DNA of 64,000 nucleotides from a virus: positions 1-64,000 of the IMG/VR virus record IMGVR_UViG_3300015242_000024, one strand, 5' to 3'. Shown one piece after another: positions 13,325-21,601 of this stretch. How positions within the stretch are numbered: position 1 is the first letter of the stretch; every line of letters begins with the position of its first letter. Position numbers and translations under genes: made by a program. The notes under the pieces are model-generated. The model had not been told where the DNA came from, ran no database searches, and worked only from the letters and a program-made list of their open reading frames with translations.

Positions 13325-13395
13325 AGGATAGTATTTATAGCCCCATCCCAAGGCGATAACTACATCTTAACACGACAGGGTATGCGTGTCAAGAA

Positions 13396-14064
13396 TCAGT
13401 AGCCACACTTTCCAGCAGTCACCCACTGACTAGCGCCACGACCATTGTTCCACAACTTGTAGAATGCTGCATCCTGTTGTGCAGGAGAGTAATTCATAGC
13501 TCTTCCCGGAAGACCTGTTACAGCCTGCCAAGTTGAATCAAGGAACTGGTAAGCTCCCGAAGCAGTAGAACTTGGATTCTGTGCTCTGTAATTACCACCA
13601 GATTCGTACTTCCTAATGCACGCAGCAATTCCACCAGGGGCTACGTGATTTTGAACTGGCTGCTGGACCTTCGGCTTATATACGCGAGGCTTGGAATTTG
13701 CCTCACGCTGCTTCCTGGCCTTCTCAGCAGCAACCGCTAGGGCTGCCTTACGTTCTGCTTCTTGCTTCGCAGCTTCACGGGCCTTCTTTTCTTTAGCCCG
13801 CTTTTCTGCTTCAATTCTTTCTTGCAATTGCTTTTCTTCAATTGCCTTTTGATTGGCTCGCTTATCGATTGCCATTTGTTCAATTTCTGAAACAAGTGGC
13901 TGCCGCGTTTCGCTTCTTGAAGCCCTACTATGGTCCTCATCACCACGGTCCGACTGGCTGTCGGCTGCTACGACAGGTCTTTCTGTATTACTTTCCACAA
14001 CTACAAACGATGTAGTTCCTGCAACTGCCAGGACTGTGGCCAGTGTTGCGAATGTTCTCTTCAT
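13396..14064 (-). CDS. Secreted lysozyme-like (Rpf/SLT-type) protein
   Basis: A 222-residue protein with an N-terminal signal or anchor segment (about 5-24), a charged Glu/Lys/Ala coiled coil (about 60-125), a Pro/Lys linker and a C-terminal transglycosylase-like domain (about 145-222). The domain carries the Glu of the KYESGGNY motif and the GAYQFLDSTW segment typical of resuscitation-promoting-factor or lytic transglycosylase folds. It would cleave host peptidoglycan after export. Strong AAAGGAGG before the ATG. Separate from the amidase endolysin. Confidence 0.82.
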   Translation of the reverse strand: MKRTFATLATVLAVAGTTSFVVVESNTERPVVAADSQSDRGDEDHSRASRSETRQPLVSEIEQMAIDKRANQKAIEEKQLQERIEAEKRAKEKKAREAAKQEAERKAALAVAAEKARKQREANSKPRVYKPKVQQPVQNHVAPGGIAACIRKYESGGNYRAQNPSSTASGAYQFLDSTWQAVTGLPGRAMNYSPAQQDAAFYKLWNNGRGASQWVTAGKCGY

Positions 14065-14094
14065 GAGACCTCCTTTGTCAGCAACGATTCATCT

Positions 14095-14123
14095 AATGTA
14101 CCAGACGTGTAACAGCAAAGCAA
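14095..14123 (-). promoter_or_regulatory. Promoter of lysozyme-like gene
   Basis: On the minus strand TTGCTT (14123-14118), 17 bp, TACATT (14100-14095). It lies 31 nt upstream of the start codon. Confidence 0.55.
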
Positions 14124-14226
14124 GTATGATGTTGATAAACCCGCCGGGATTGCTACTTGACAGCAAAGGAGAGGAGCTGTTAGAGTAAGTATTACACTAG
14201 AAACAAAAGGAAGAGAAGTTAAACAA

Positions 14227-15228
14227 TTGAGAGTAAGTTTTTATACAGTTAAGTCTAACCTTAAAGTAGATAATGGCTATGGCTATGCCGGACAGAACAT
14301 CCGAAGCAGTCTTGAAAAGCTTGGTCATACTGTAGGTTTCCATGATGAGAATGCTGATATCCAATTGGATTTCTGTCAGCCTAATCTCTATTCCCATTTC
14401 AAGAATCAATACAAGATTGGATATACTCCTTGGGAGTCATCTGAACTGCCAAGCAATTGGATGTCTGGCTTTGATTCAGTAGATGAGGTATGGACTACGT
14501 CACAGAAGTGTAAAGAATGGTATGAGGATGCTGGAGTCAAGAAGCCTGTTCGAATCTACGAACACGGTATCGAAGATATCTGGTATGCAAAGCAAAGAAA
14601 GCCTCAAGCCAAGATTCGCTTCTTGCACGTAGGAGAGCCTGCACCAAGAAAGGGTGGACAAATTGCCCTGGAAGCATTCAGACTAGCCTTTGCTAATCAA
14701 GATGATGTTCATCTAACGATTAAGGCAAATGGACATAGCACAGTCCGTGCCTATGCTTCTACATTTCATCGCGGTGGCCCAAGGTCCATCCTTGGCCTTC
14801 CACACGATGTATACCCCAACGTAAGCTTGATTGATGACAGTCTATCTGTTGAAGAGCTTGTTGGACTGTATCATAGCCATCACGCCCTTGTCTACCCATC
14901 TTGGGGAGAGGGTTTTGGATTGATTCCACTACAGGGTCTTGCTACTGGTATGCCGACAATTTGTACCGGAGCTTGGGCACCCTATGAAAGATTCTTGGGT
15001 AACCTGTCTTTGGATTCAATTGAGTGTCCGTCTCGTTGGCCAGACATTCATCCTGGCAATATGTACCAGCCGGATGTTGAACATCTTGTTGAATTGTACA
15101 GATATACATATGAGAATTATGCTGCTCTTTCGAAAATACATTTCGATAATGCAGAAGATGTCCATTCAGAATATAACTGGGACACTCTAACTGAAAACGC
15201 TTTTAAGCATTTGGAGAATAAGTTTTGA
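14227..15228 (+). CDS. Glycosyltransferase, GT4-like
   Basis: A 333-residue GT-B enzyme starting at TTG 14227. The C-terminal half holds the retaining-GT signature (GEGFGLIPLQ then TGMPTI, near 230-255) that binds the nucleotide sugar. It is clearly homologous to the next gene and overlaps it by 4 nt, so it is one half of a tandem duplication. The acceptor is unknown: phage DNA, virion protein or host wall sugar. It lies next to nucleotide and methylation genes. Confidence 0.85.
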   Translation: MRVSFYTVKSNLKVDNGYGYAGQNIRSSLEKLGHTVGFHDENADIQLDFCQPNLYSHFKNQYKIGYTPWESSELPSNWMSGFDSVDEVWTTSQKCKEWYEDAGVKKPVRIYEHGIEDIWYAKQRKPQAKIRFLHVGEPAPRKGGQIALEAFRLAFANQDDVHLTIKANGHSTVRAYASTFHRGGPRSILGLPHDVYPNVSLIDDSLSVEELVGLYHSHHALVYPSWGEGFGLIPLQGLATGMPTICTGAWAPYERFLGNLSLDSIECPSRWPDIHPGNMYQPDVEHLVELYRYTYENYAALSKIHFDNAEDVHSEYNWDTLTENAFKHLENKF

Positions 15229-16214
15229 AGATTTCCTTTCACACAGTAAAGGACAACCTTGATACTACTCGGGGTTATGGTGTTGCCGGATTCAAGATGG
15301 TCACTTCTTTGCAGGAGCTTGGTCACGAAGTCCCGTTTGATGATGCTAGTGCACCTGTACAGATTTCCTGGAACCCGCCGCACTGGTACAAGTTCCACGA
15401 TGGACAGTACCGTATCGGATACACACCGTGGGAGTCAACAGCTCTACCAGACGGTTGGGTGAAGACCATGAACGAATGTGATGAGGTCTGGGCAACGTCA
15501 GAATGGGTTGCAAACGTCTACGAAATGGCCGGGGTTAAAAGACCCGTACATGTATATGAGCATGGACTAGACAAAAGATGGCAGCCCAAGAGAAGGCATG
15601 CAGGGGATGTCATCAAGTTCCTTCATGTTGGAGAACCAGCCCTTCGCAAGGGTGGGCAGATGGCTGTCGATGCTTTCCGTGAAGTCTATGGAGATAGAAC
15701 AGATGTTCATCTGACTGTCAAGGCATACCACCAGCATTTCTTGCGGGTATGGCATAACGGTAAGATTACGACTCCAGAAAAAGTCTACAATAATGTAAGT
15801 GTAATTACTGAGCAATTGCATTTCAATGAATTGCTTGATTTGTATTACGAACACGATGTTCTAGTTTATCCATCATATGGAGAAGGCTTTGGGTTTATTC
15901 CATTGCAGGCATTGGGAACTGGAATGCCAGTCATGTCAACATATGCATGGGCACCTTACAAGAGATTCATGAAGGAGATGCCAATTGGCACACGGCGTGA
16001 TAGAAGCATTTGGGCTCTACATCCTGGGGATGTTCTATATCCTGACTATGTCCAGCTCAAGGGTCATTTGTATAACATGCAAGACCGTGAACGACTTGAC
16101 GAATACCAGAAGAGATTCTTCCTAAGAGCAAATGAAGTGCATAAAGAATACGATTGGGTAAATAGAACAGAAAAGGCATTCGCCCATCTGGTCAGCAAGT
16201 TTACCGAATCTTGA
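15225..16214 (+). CDS. Glycosyltransferase, GT4-like (paralogue)
   Basis: A 329-residue GT-B enzyme sharing the blocks GYTPWES, HVGEPA-RKGGQ, VHLT-KA and GEGFGFIPLQ with its upstream neighbour. Its TTG start overlaps the upstream stop. The two may form a heterodimer or act in sequence. A hairpin terminator follows (16232-16258). Confidence 0.85.
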   Translation: MKISFHTVKDNLDTTRGYGVAGFKMVTSLQELGHEVPFDDASAPVQISWNPPHWYKFHDGQYRIGYTPWESTALPDGWVKTMNECDEVWATSEWVANVYEMAGVKRPVHVYEHGLDKRWQPKRRHAGDVIKFLHVGEPALRKGGQMAVDAFREVYGDRTDVHLTVKAYHQHFLRVWHNGKITTPEKVYNNVSVITEQLHFNELLDLYYEHDVLVYPSYGEGFGFIPLQALGTGMPVMSTYAWAPYKRFMKEMPIGTRRDRSIWALHPGDVLYPDYVQLKGHLYNMQDRERLDEYQKRFFLRANEVHKEYDWVNRTEKAFAHLVSKFTES

Positions 16215-16231
16215 CATAGAAAGTTAGTTTT

Positions 16232-16258
16232 CACCCCCGCCCACTAAGGACGGGGGTG
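16232..16258 (+). terminator. Terminator-like hairpin
   Basis: CACCCCCG (16232-16239) pairs with CGGGGGTG (16251-16258), followed by TTACT. It separates the glycosyltransferases from nrdJ. Confidence 0.65.
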
Positions 16259-16325
16259 TTACTATAGAAGAACCACAATATATAGGACGAGGCCCTGCAC
16301 GGGCTCAAGGAGGAGTTTACTTTTT

Positions 16326-18269
16326 ATGGATTTCATCGACGCTACGGGCCGAATCAGCGACCCCTATCGTAACTTTATTCACCTATCTCGATACTCAAGG
16401 TGGCTTGATGACGAAGGCCGCAGAGAGACTTGGGTAGAGACGGTTGATAGATACATCAACTTTATTACCAATCATCTAAAGACGAACAACGGATATGAAG
16501 CTCCTTCTGAGCACGTTGAACTTGTTCGTTCGTACATTATGGAGCATAAGGCACTTCCGTCTATGCGTGCTCTGATGACAGCAGGTCCAGCACTAGAGCG
16601 TAACAACATTGCAGGATACAACTGTTCATATGTAGTTCTTGATAACCCAGTAGCTTTCGATGAGATTCTTTACATTCTTATGAATGGAACCGGAGTAGGA
16701 TTCTCCTGTGAAGAGCGTTATGTTTCTCAGCTTCCACTAATCCCCCAGCTTCATGATTCAGAGAACGTTATCGTAGTTGAGGATTCAAAGGAGGGTTGGG
16801 CAAATGCATACCACGAGCTTGTTGCAGGACTTTACAACGGAGTTATTCAGAGTTGGGATGTAAGCAAGGTTAGACCAGCAGGTGCAAGACTTAAGACTTT
16901 TGGTGGTCGTGCTTCTGGTCCTGACCCACTTGTTGAGCTATTCGAATTCACTGTAGACACATTCCTTCGTGCACAGGGCCGCAAGCTAACCGACCTTGAG
17001 GCTCACGACATCGTGTGTGAAATTGCAAGCGTCGTAGTTGTTGGCGGGGTTCGTCGTTCAGCTCTAATCTCCCTTGGTGACCTCAATTCAGATGGACACC
17101 GTACAGCCAAGTCAGGCTCTTGGTGGGAGAAGGATGGACAGCGTGCACTAGCCAATAACTCAGCAGTATTTGATTCAAAGCCTTCTCGTGAGCGTTTCGA
17201 TTCCGAATGGCAGTCACTTATCGATTCTGGTTCTGGAGAGCGTGGCATTTTTAGTCGCGAGGCTTCTCAGAAGCAGGCAGCAAGATTCGGTCGTCGTCCA
17301 GCAGATATCGATTATGGCACGAACCCTTGCTCTGAAATCATTCTTCGTCCTAACCAGTTCTGCAATCTAACTACTGTTGTTGTTTCTGGAGATGACAATT
17401 ACCTTACCCTTTCAAAGAAGGTTGAGGCAGCAACAATCCTTGGTACGTGGCAGTCAACAATGACGAATTTCAAGTATCTTCGTCAGCTCTGGAAGCACAA
17501 CACTGAGGAAGAGCGTCTTCTTGGAGTTTCCATGACAGGGCCATTCGGTAATAAGTTGCTTAATGGTGCTCTTGGAATGCGAAAGACTGAAGAAGTTCTT
17601 TATGCGCTCCGCGCGCACGCTGTAAAGGTCAACAAGATTGTTGCTGAGGATATCGGAATTCAGCAGGCAGCCGCAGTTACTTGCGTCAAGCCTGAAGGAA
17701 CTTCTTCTCAGCTCACGCTTACTTCTTCTGGTCTGCATACTTGGCACAATCCAGAGTACATTCGTACCGTTCGAATGGACATGAAGGACCCGCTAACTAA
17801 GTTTATGATGGATTCCGGTTTCCCATGGGAGCCAGATGTAATGAATCCAGAGAATACAGCAGTCTTCTCATTCCCAATTAAGGCTCCTGAGGGTGCCCTA
17901 ACAAGAAGTGACCTGTCTGCAACACAGCATTTGGACCTTTGGATGGCATATCAGCGTATGTGGTGTGAACACAAGCCTTCTGTGACCATTTACGTTAAGC
18001 CAGATGAGTGGGAGATTGTTGGAAATTGGGTTTATGACAATTTCGATGAGGTTTCTGGAATTTCATTCCTTCCGCACAGCGAACATACTTATCAGCAGGC
18101 TCCTTATCAGGACATTACAGCCGATGAGTACGCAGAATGGATTGAAAGAATGCCTCAGGATGTTGATTGGGACATGCTTTCTTCATATGAGCTTGAGGAT
18201 ACAACCACTGGAACTCAGGAACTTGCTTGTGTAGCTGGTGCCTGTGATGTAGTAGATGTAGTTCGTTAA
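16326..18269 (+). CDS. nrdJ: Class II (B12-dependent) ribonucleotide reductase
   Basis: A 647-residue monomeric-type reductase turning ribonucleotides into deoxyribonucleotides with adenosylcobalamin. Redox Cys100 (YNCSYV), thiyl-radical Cys335 and Glu337 (NPCSE), Cys346 and the C-terminal pair Cys635/Cys640 are all visible. It is slightly shorter than the Lactobacillus enzyme (about 740). AAGGAGG precedes the ATG. Being oxygen-independent, it works without a partner subunit. Confidence 0.93.
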   Translation: MDFIDATGRISDPYRNFIHLSRYSRWLDDEGRRETWVETVDRYINFITNHLKTNNGYEAPSEHVELVRSYIMEHKALPSMRALMTAGPALERNNIAGYNCSYVVLDNPVAFDEILYILMNGTGVGFSCEERYVSQLPLIPQLHDSENVIVVEDSKEGWANAYHELVAGLYNGVIQSWDVSKVRPAGARLKTFGGRASGPDPLVELFEFTVDTFLRAQGRKLTDLEAHDIVCEIASVVVVGGVRRSALISLGDLNSDGHRTAKSGSWWEKDGQRALANNSAVFDSKPSRERFDSEWQSLIDSGSGERGIFSREASQKQAARFGRRPADIDYGTNPCSEIILRPNQFCNLTTVVVSGDDNYLTLSKKVEAATILGTWQSTMTNFKYLRQLWKHNTEEERLLGVSMTGPFGNKLLNGALGMRKTEEVLYALRAHAVKVNKIVAEDIGIQQAAAVTCVKPEGTSSQLTLTSSGLHTWHNPEYIRTVRMDMKDPLTKFMMDSGFPWEPDVMNPENTAVFSFPIKAPEGALTRSDLSATQHLDLWMAYQRMWCEHKPSVTIYVKPDEWEIVGNWVYDNFDEVSGISFLPHSEHTYQQAPYQDITADEYAEWIERMPQDVDWDMLSSYELEDTTTGTQELACVAGACDVVDVVR

Positions 18270-18280
18270 GATTCACTTAG

Positions 18281-18303
18281 AACCCCGCCAATTTGGCGGG
18301 GTT
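18281..18303 (+). terminator. Terminator of nrdJ
   Basis: AACCCCGCC and GGCGGGGTT stem with a small AT loop, followed by TTC and TTTG. Confidence 0.85.
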
Positions 18304-18306
18304 TCT

Positions 18307-18335
18307 TTGTGTTCTGACTAGTTTAGCGTTATACT
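18307..18335 (+). promoter_or_regulatory. Endolysin promoter
   Basis: TTGTGT, 17 bp, TATACT, directly after the nrdJ terminator. The gene has a normal leader with AAAGGAAG. Confidence 0.6.
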
Positions 18336-18357
18336 AGACCTATCAAACAGAAAGGAA

Positions 18358-19296
18358 GTGATTACCCTGTCAACAGGACCACAGAAGTATCCAGGAGCAG
18401 TATCTAGCGGTGCGTATTGGTTCCAGGACAATTATGGCGGTGACAAGCAGGAAGTCAACGTAATTGTTCTCCATACCACAGAAGGTACGAGCCTTGTTAA
18501 TTATAGTGGCGGTGCAGTAGCTCCAAACTTTACCGCTGTCCCCGACTTTGCGAACAAGAAGTTGAAGTGGTACCAGCACTTTGATTTTGACACTTCATCT
18601 CGTGCACTTGTAAATCTATCCGGCGGCGTTCAGACAAACACGAATAACGTATGTCAGGTAGAGCTTGTAGGTACATGCGACCCTGGCACTCACAAGAAGT
18701 GGGCTAACTACCAGCACATTTACTGGCCAGAGGCTCCATCTTGGGCGCTTGATGAACTAGCCAAGTTCCTTGCTTGGGCTAATAAGAATCATGGCGTTCC
18801 TCTAGTAGGACCAGCCAAGTGGGCTCCATACCCATCTTCTTACGCAAATGGCGCGGGCCAGAGAATGACTGGAACACAGTGGAACGCTTTTAAGGGAATT
18901 TGTGGACACCAGCACGTTCCAGAGAATGTACACGGTGACCCAGGTGCTATCGACTTCAAGACTTTGGTAGCGAAGGCAAAGGCTCTGGTTGCTCCAGTAA
19001 AGCCACCTACAACACCTACAAAGCCTACGACTCCAACGAAGCCAACCACACCAGCAAAGCAGACCGTAACTCTTGCTAACTTGAAGTACGGAAAGTCTAA
19101 CGCTGATGTTAAGAAGGTACAGCTTGCGCTTATTGCTAAGGGATTCAAGATTCCTAATGGTGCAACTGGCGGATATTGGGACCAGACAAAGGCTGCGTAC
19201 AAGAAGTTCCAGCAGTCTCTTGGATACTCAGGAAATGATGCAGACGGAATTCCAGGAACAACTTCTCTTAAGAAGCTTGGATTCAGCGTCAAGTAA
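18358..19296 (+). CDS. Endolysin: amidase with peptidoglycan-binding domain
   Basis: A 312-residue enzyme. The N-terminal amidase-2 domain (about 10-205) carries the Zn ligands His39 (VLHTTEG) and the GHQHVPENVHGDPG block. A KPTTPTKPTTP linker (about 218-235) leads to a C-terminal peptidoglycan-binding fold (about 240-312, with YGKSNADVKKVQ and DGIPGTTS). It cuts the bond between muramic acid and the stem peptide. No signal peptide is present, so the holin must release it. GTG start. Confidence 0.92.
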   Translation: MITLSTGPQKYPGAVSSGAYWFQDNYGGDKQEVNVIVLHTTEGTSLVNYSGGAVAPNFTAVPDFANKKLKWYQHFDFDTSSRALVNLSGGVQTNTNNVCQVELVGTCDPGTHKKWANYQHIYWPEAPSWALDELAKFLAWANKNHGVPLVGPAKWAPYPSSYANGAGQRMTGTQWNAFKGICGHQHVPENVHGDPGAIDFKTLVAKAKALVAPVKPPTTPTKPTTPTKPTTPAKQTVTLANLKYGKSNADVKKVQLALIAKGFKIPNGATGGYWDQTKAAYKKFQQSLGYSGNDADGIPGTTSLKKLGFSVK

Positions 19297-19305
19297 TGCT
19301 ATAAT
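19277..19305 (+). promoter_or_regulatory. Promoter of candidate small RNA
   Basis: TTGGAT (19277-19282), exactly 17 bp, TATAAT (19300-19305). It lies at the end of the endolysin gene and has no start codon with a ribosome-binding site downstream before a terminator. Confidence 0.65.
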
Positions 19306-19311
19306 CTAAGT

Positions 19312-19414
19312 ACAACCTATGGAAATGAGTCCAGGTTGTCTAGGGCGCTGCGTGCAGCATACCTTAGGATGATTATAATTACCGACTTTACCCCTGCCTT
19401 CGGGCGGGGGTTTT
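19312..19414 (+). ncRNA. Candidate phage small RNA (~100 nt)
   Basis: Starting just after the TATAAT box are hairpin 1 (ACAACCT 19312-19318 / AGGTTGT 19333-19339), hairpin 2 (CTAGGG/CCTTAG with inner GCTGC/GCAGC, 19340-19367) and a terminator hairpin with TTCG loop plus TTTTG (19391-19414). The promoter, two stems and terminator fit a short stand-alone RNA. Confidence 0.55.
19391..19414 (+). terminator. Rho-independent terminator
   Basis: CCCCTGCC (19391-19398), TTCG, GGCGGGGG (19403-19410), TTTTG. Confidence 0.85.
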
Positions 19415-19445
19415 GTCGTTTCTGGCGTTAATTCTTATATTGCGA

Positions 19446-19458
19446 TATACTTTAAGTT
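19446..19458 (+). promoter_or_regulatory. -10 box of leaderless transcript
   Basis: TATACT (19446-19451) ends 7 nt before the ATG of the LamG gene, and no ribosome-binding site is present. The -35 is weak. Confidence 0.55.
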
Positions 19459-21189
19459 ATGACCTACATTTACTATGCACTCAAGGATGGACCTATCGGG
19501 CTATGGTCATTCGATTCAATCCCACTGAATGATGCTTCCGGATATGGGAACAATGCCACCTACACAGGCACTCCAAACACAACCCGCCCAATTGTCGCAG
19601 GCGGGGTATCTGCGCAGCTCATTGACTCAGGCGACACAATCAATTACCCGATTAACTCCGTAATGATTCAGGGCAGAGAGACGCGTGCGTTTTCTCTGGA
19701 AGCTTGGATTAAGCCACAGAGCGGTACGGCCGCTGTGATGGCTCGTAACAACAGCGGTCTCTTCCTTGATGGTCTCGTGCTTAGATTCTCAGCCGAGTTC
19801 AGCTCTCTAGTAAGCGTAACGTTCAATCACCTTAAGGCTGGGAACGTTTATCACGTAGTTGGAGTTTATGATGGACAGTCTCTATCCCTTTACCTAAATG
19901 GAAAGGTTGTAGCAAGTACCGAGATTGATGATGACGTTGTAGCTTCAGGCTTTACTGATACTGCTTCTGTTCTGAAGACAACCATGGGAGCTTCTATGGT
20001 TGTAGACACTCCAGCGGTATATAATTACGCAATTGATTCGGTTGCCGTAAATAGACATTATCTATATGGAATTCAATATCCAGGAGTTGTAAATCTTTCT
20101 CTTATCAATGGAGGGAAGTATTATATCTTCTCTGATGAATGGAGCCATGTATATGATTCTGTTTCATTCGGAGATACAGATGACTGGAATCTTGGATTGT
20201 ACTCAGGAAACGTCTCTTCTGTAGATAACAGATTGGTAAACCTCTATGACGAGACTGCTGAACAGTGGCTCGGAGGAACATGGACGTATCAATACTCTGT
20301 GGCAAGTGATGAAGGCGTTGGCCTCACACTTAATGGCTCTAGAATCACATGGGATACTACAGATGCAATCACTGTACAGGTTTCCGAGGATGATACTACG
20401 TGGACCACAGTAACTAATGGTGGACAGATTGTCGCTACCCAGAGTCTTTCGGCCGGGTATGCCATTGCTGTCAGAGTCACTGTACCAGACACGACAGTAG
20501 CACAGGCAGTCATCAGCAACCTCAAGATTGTATTCTACACTGACAAGACTGTCAAGGGCTCAGACGAAGCTCTACCAACCACATTCGTTGATGCTCTAGC
20601 AGTTACCTTGTCAGAGAATTCATATGCTCCAGCTAGTTTTAATGACAATGCTGGGGTTATTCTGCCTGCCAACAATGGATTTACCATTGCAGCAGATACG
20701 GATTTCGGTGGATACTTCGCTGTAGAGATGACAGTAAAGTTTGATACAAGTACGATTAATAAAACAGTAATGGTTGTTGACACACCAAGTGCAAACCCCA
20801 CCATTACATCTAATGGTTCTGGTCAGTGGGTCTTCTCAAATTTGACGGCTCTGTACATTGATGGTGTGGCTGTCACGAGTCCGTTCTCTATCGACGCGGG
20901 ACGTTGGCACCACGTGCTAGCCGTATTCCCTGAGTCTCTTGCTCAGGTAATTGTCGGAAACAACGTAGCACATTCGGCGGGGTACCCAATGAGGGTTGGA
21001 TATCTAGCATTGTATTCAGATACCATTACAGCGACTATGGCGGATGCCATTTTTGATACTTGGGTTGGCACAGCAGCTATTCGAGTAGTAGATGAAGATA
21101 CATCTAACATTCACGAGCATTCATTCGCTGAAACAACGTCTCCATTTAGGGCTTATGCCTTTGATTGGTCAATCACGGGTGCTGGATAA
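19459..21189 (+). CDS. LamG-type (concanavalin-like) virion protein
   Basis: A 576-residue beta-rich protein with two LamG/concanavalin-like domains (about 10-205 and 385-545); key blocks are FSLEAWIKPQ and HVVGVYDGQSLSLYLNGK, both typical of this fold. It probably binds sugar. Position next to the head genes suggests a surface structural or decoration protein. Start: leaderless ATG. Confidence 0.7.
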   Translation: MTYIYYALKDGPIGLWSFDSIPLNDASGYGNNATYTGTPNTTRPIVAGGVSAQLIDSGDTINYPINSVMIQGRETRAFSLEAWIKPQSGTAAVMARNNSGLFLDGLVLRFSAEFSSLVSVTFNHLKAGNVYHVVGVYDGQSLSLYLNGKVVASTEIDDDVVASGFTDTASVLKTTMGASMVVDTPAVYNYAIDSVAVNRHYLYGIQYPGVVNLSLINGGKYYIFSDEWSHVYDSVSFGDTDDWNLGLYSGNVSSVDNRLVNLYDETAEQWLGGTWTYQYSVASDEGVGLTLNGSRITWDTTDAITVQVSEDDTTWTTVTNGGQIVATQSLSAGYAIAVRVTVPDTTVAQAVISNLKIVFYTDKTVKGSDEALPTTFVDALAVTLSENSYAPASFNDNAGVILPANNGFTIAADTDFGGYFAVEMTVKFDTSTINKTVMVVDTPSANPTITSNGSGQWVFSNLTALYIDGVAVTSPFSIDAGRWHHVLAVFPESLAQVIVGNNVAHSAGYPMRVGYLALYSDTITATMADAIFDTWVGTAAIRVVDEDTSNIHEHSFAETTSPFRAYAFDWSITGAG

Positions 21190-21248
21190 CCAATTAGTGG
21201 ACAAAACTTGCCTCTAGAACTGAATTATGACGCAAAAATTGCCTTAAT

Positions 21249-21277
21249 TTGCTCATAGGCAAGGATAAAGGTATAAT
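21249..21277 (+). promoter_or_regulatory. Promoter with -35 in hairpin loop
   Basis: TTGCTC, 17 bp, TATAAT. The -35 lies in the loop of a hairpin (TTGCCT 21239-21244 / AGGCAA 21257-21262). The ATG starts 6 nt after the -10 box. Confidence 0.7.
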
Positions 21278-21283
21278 TCTGCT

Positions 21284-21601
21284 ATGAAGACTACAAGAAA
21301 GCAGATTGTTGAAGAGGTTCCTTGGGGAGTGTATGTCTGGGAAATGCCTAACGGCCAGTGGATTGGCGACGACCAAGGCAATTTCCTTAACATTGCTGCC
21401 ATTAAGGGTGACAAGAAGCGAATTCAAGAACTTAAGGACACTGTACGTTCTTATGGTATTACCGAAGGTAAGCCGTTTTACCTCTCCGGTCACCGACAGG
21501 TGAATGATGAGGAATTTGAAAACCAGAAGCGACGCATGGCATTCGGTCTTGTCCCAGATGAGCTAGATGTTGCTGCGTTTAGAGAGGAAAATACTAAGTA
21601 A
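21284..21601 (+). CDS. Unknown protein upstream of portal
   Basis: A 105-residue soluble protein, charged C-terminal half. Leaderless start; its stop overlaps the portal ATG by one base (TAATG). In most tailed phages the terminase occupies this position, but nothing here resembles an ATPase. It may be an accessory head protein. Confidence 0.7.
   Translation: MKTTRKQIVEEVPWGVYVWEMPNGQWIGDDQGNFLNIAAIKGDKKRIQELKDTVRSYGITEGKPFYLSGHRQVNDEEFENQKRRMAFGLVPDELDVAAFREENTK

Noticed and set aside
9872-14064. Plus-strand open frames in the minus-strand block
   Set aside because: They are short, lack ribosome-binding sites and cross tRNA genes; the minus-strand genes have RBSs and stop/start overlaps.
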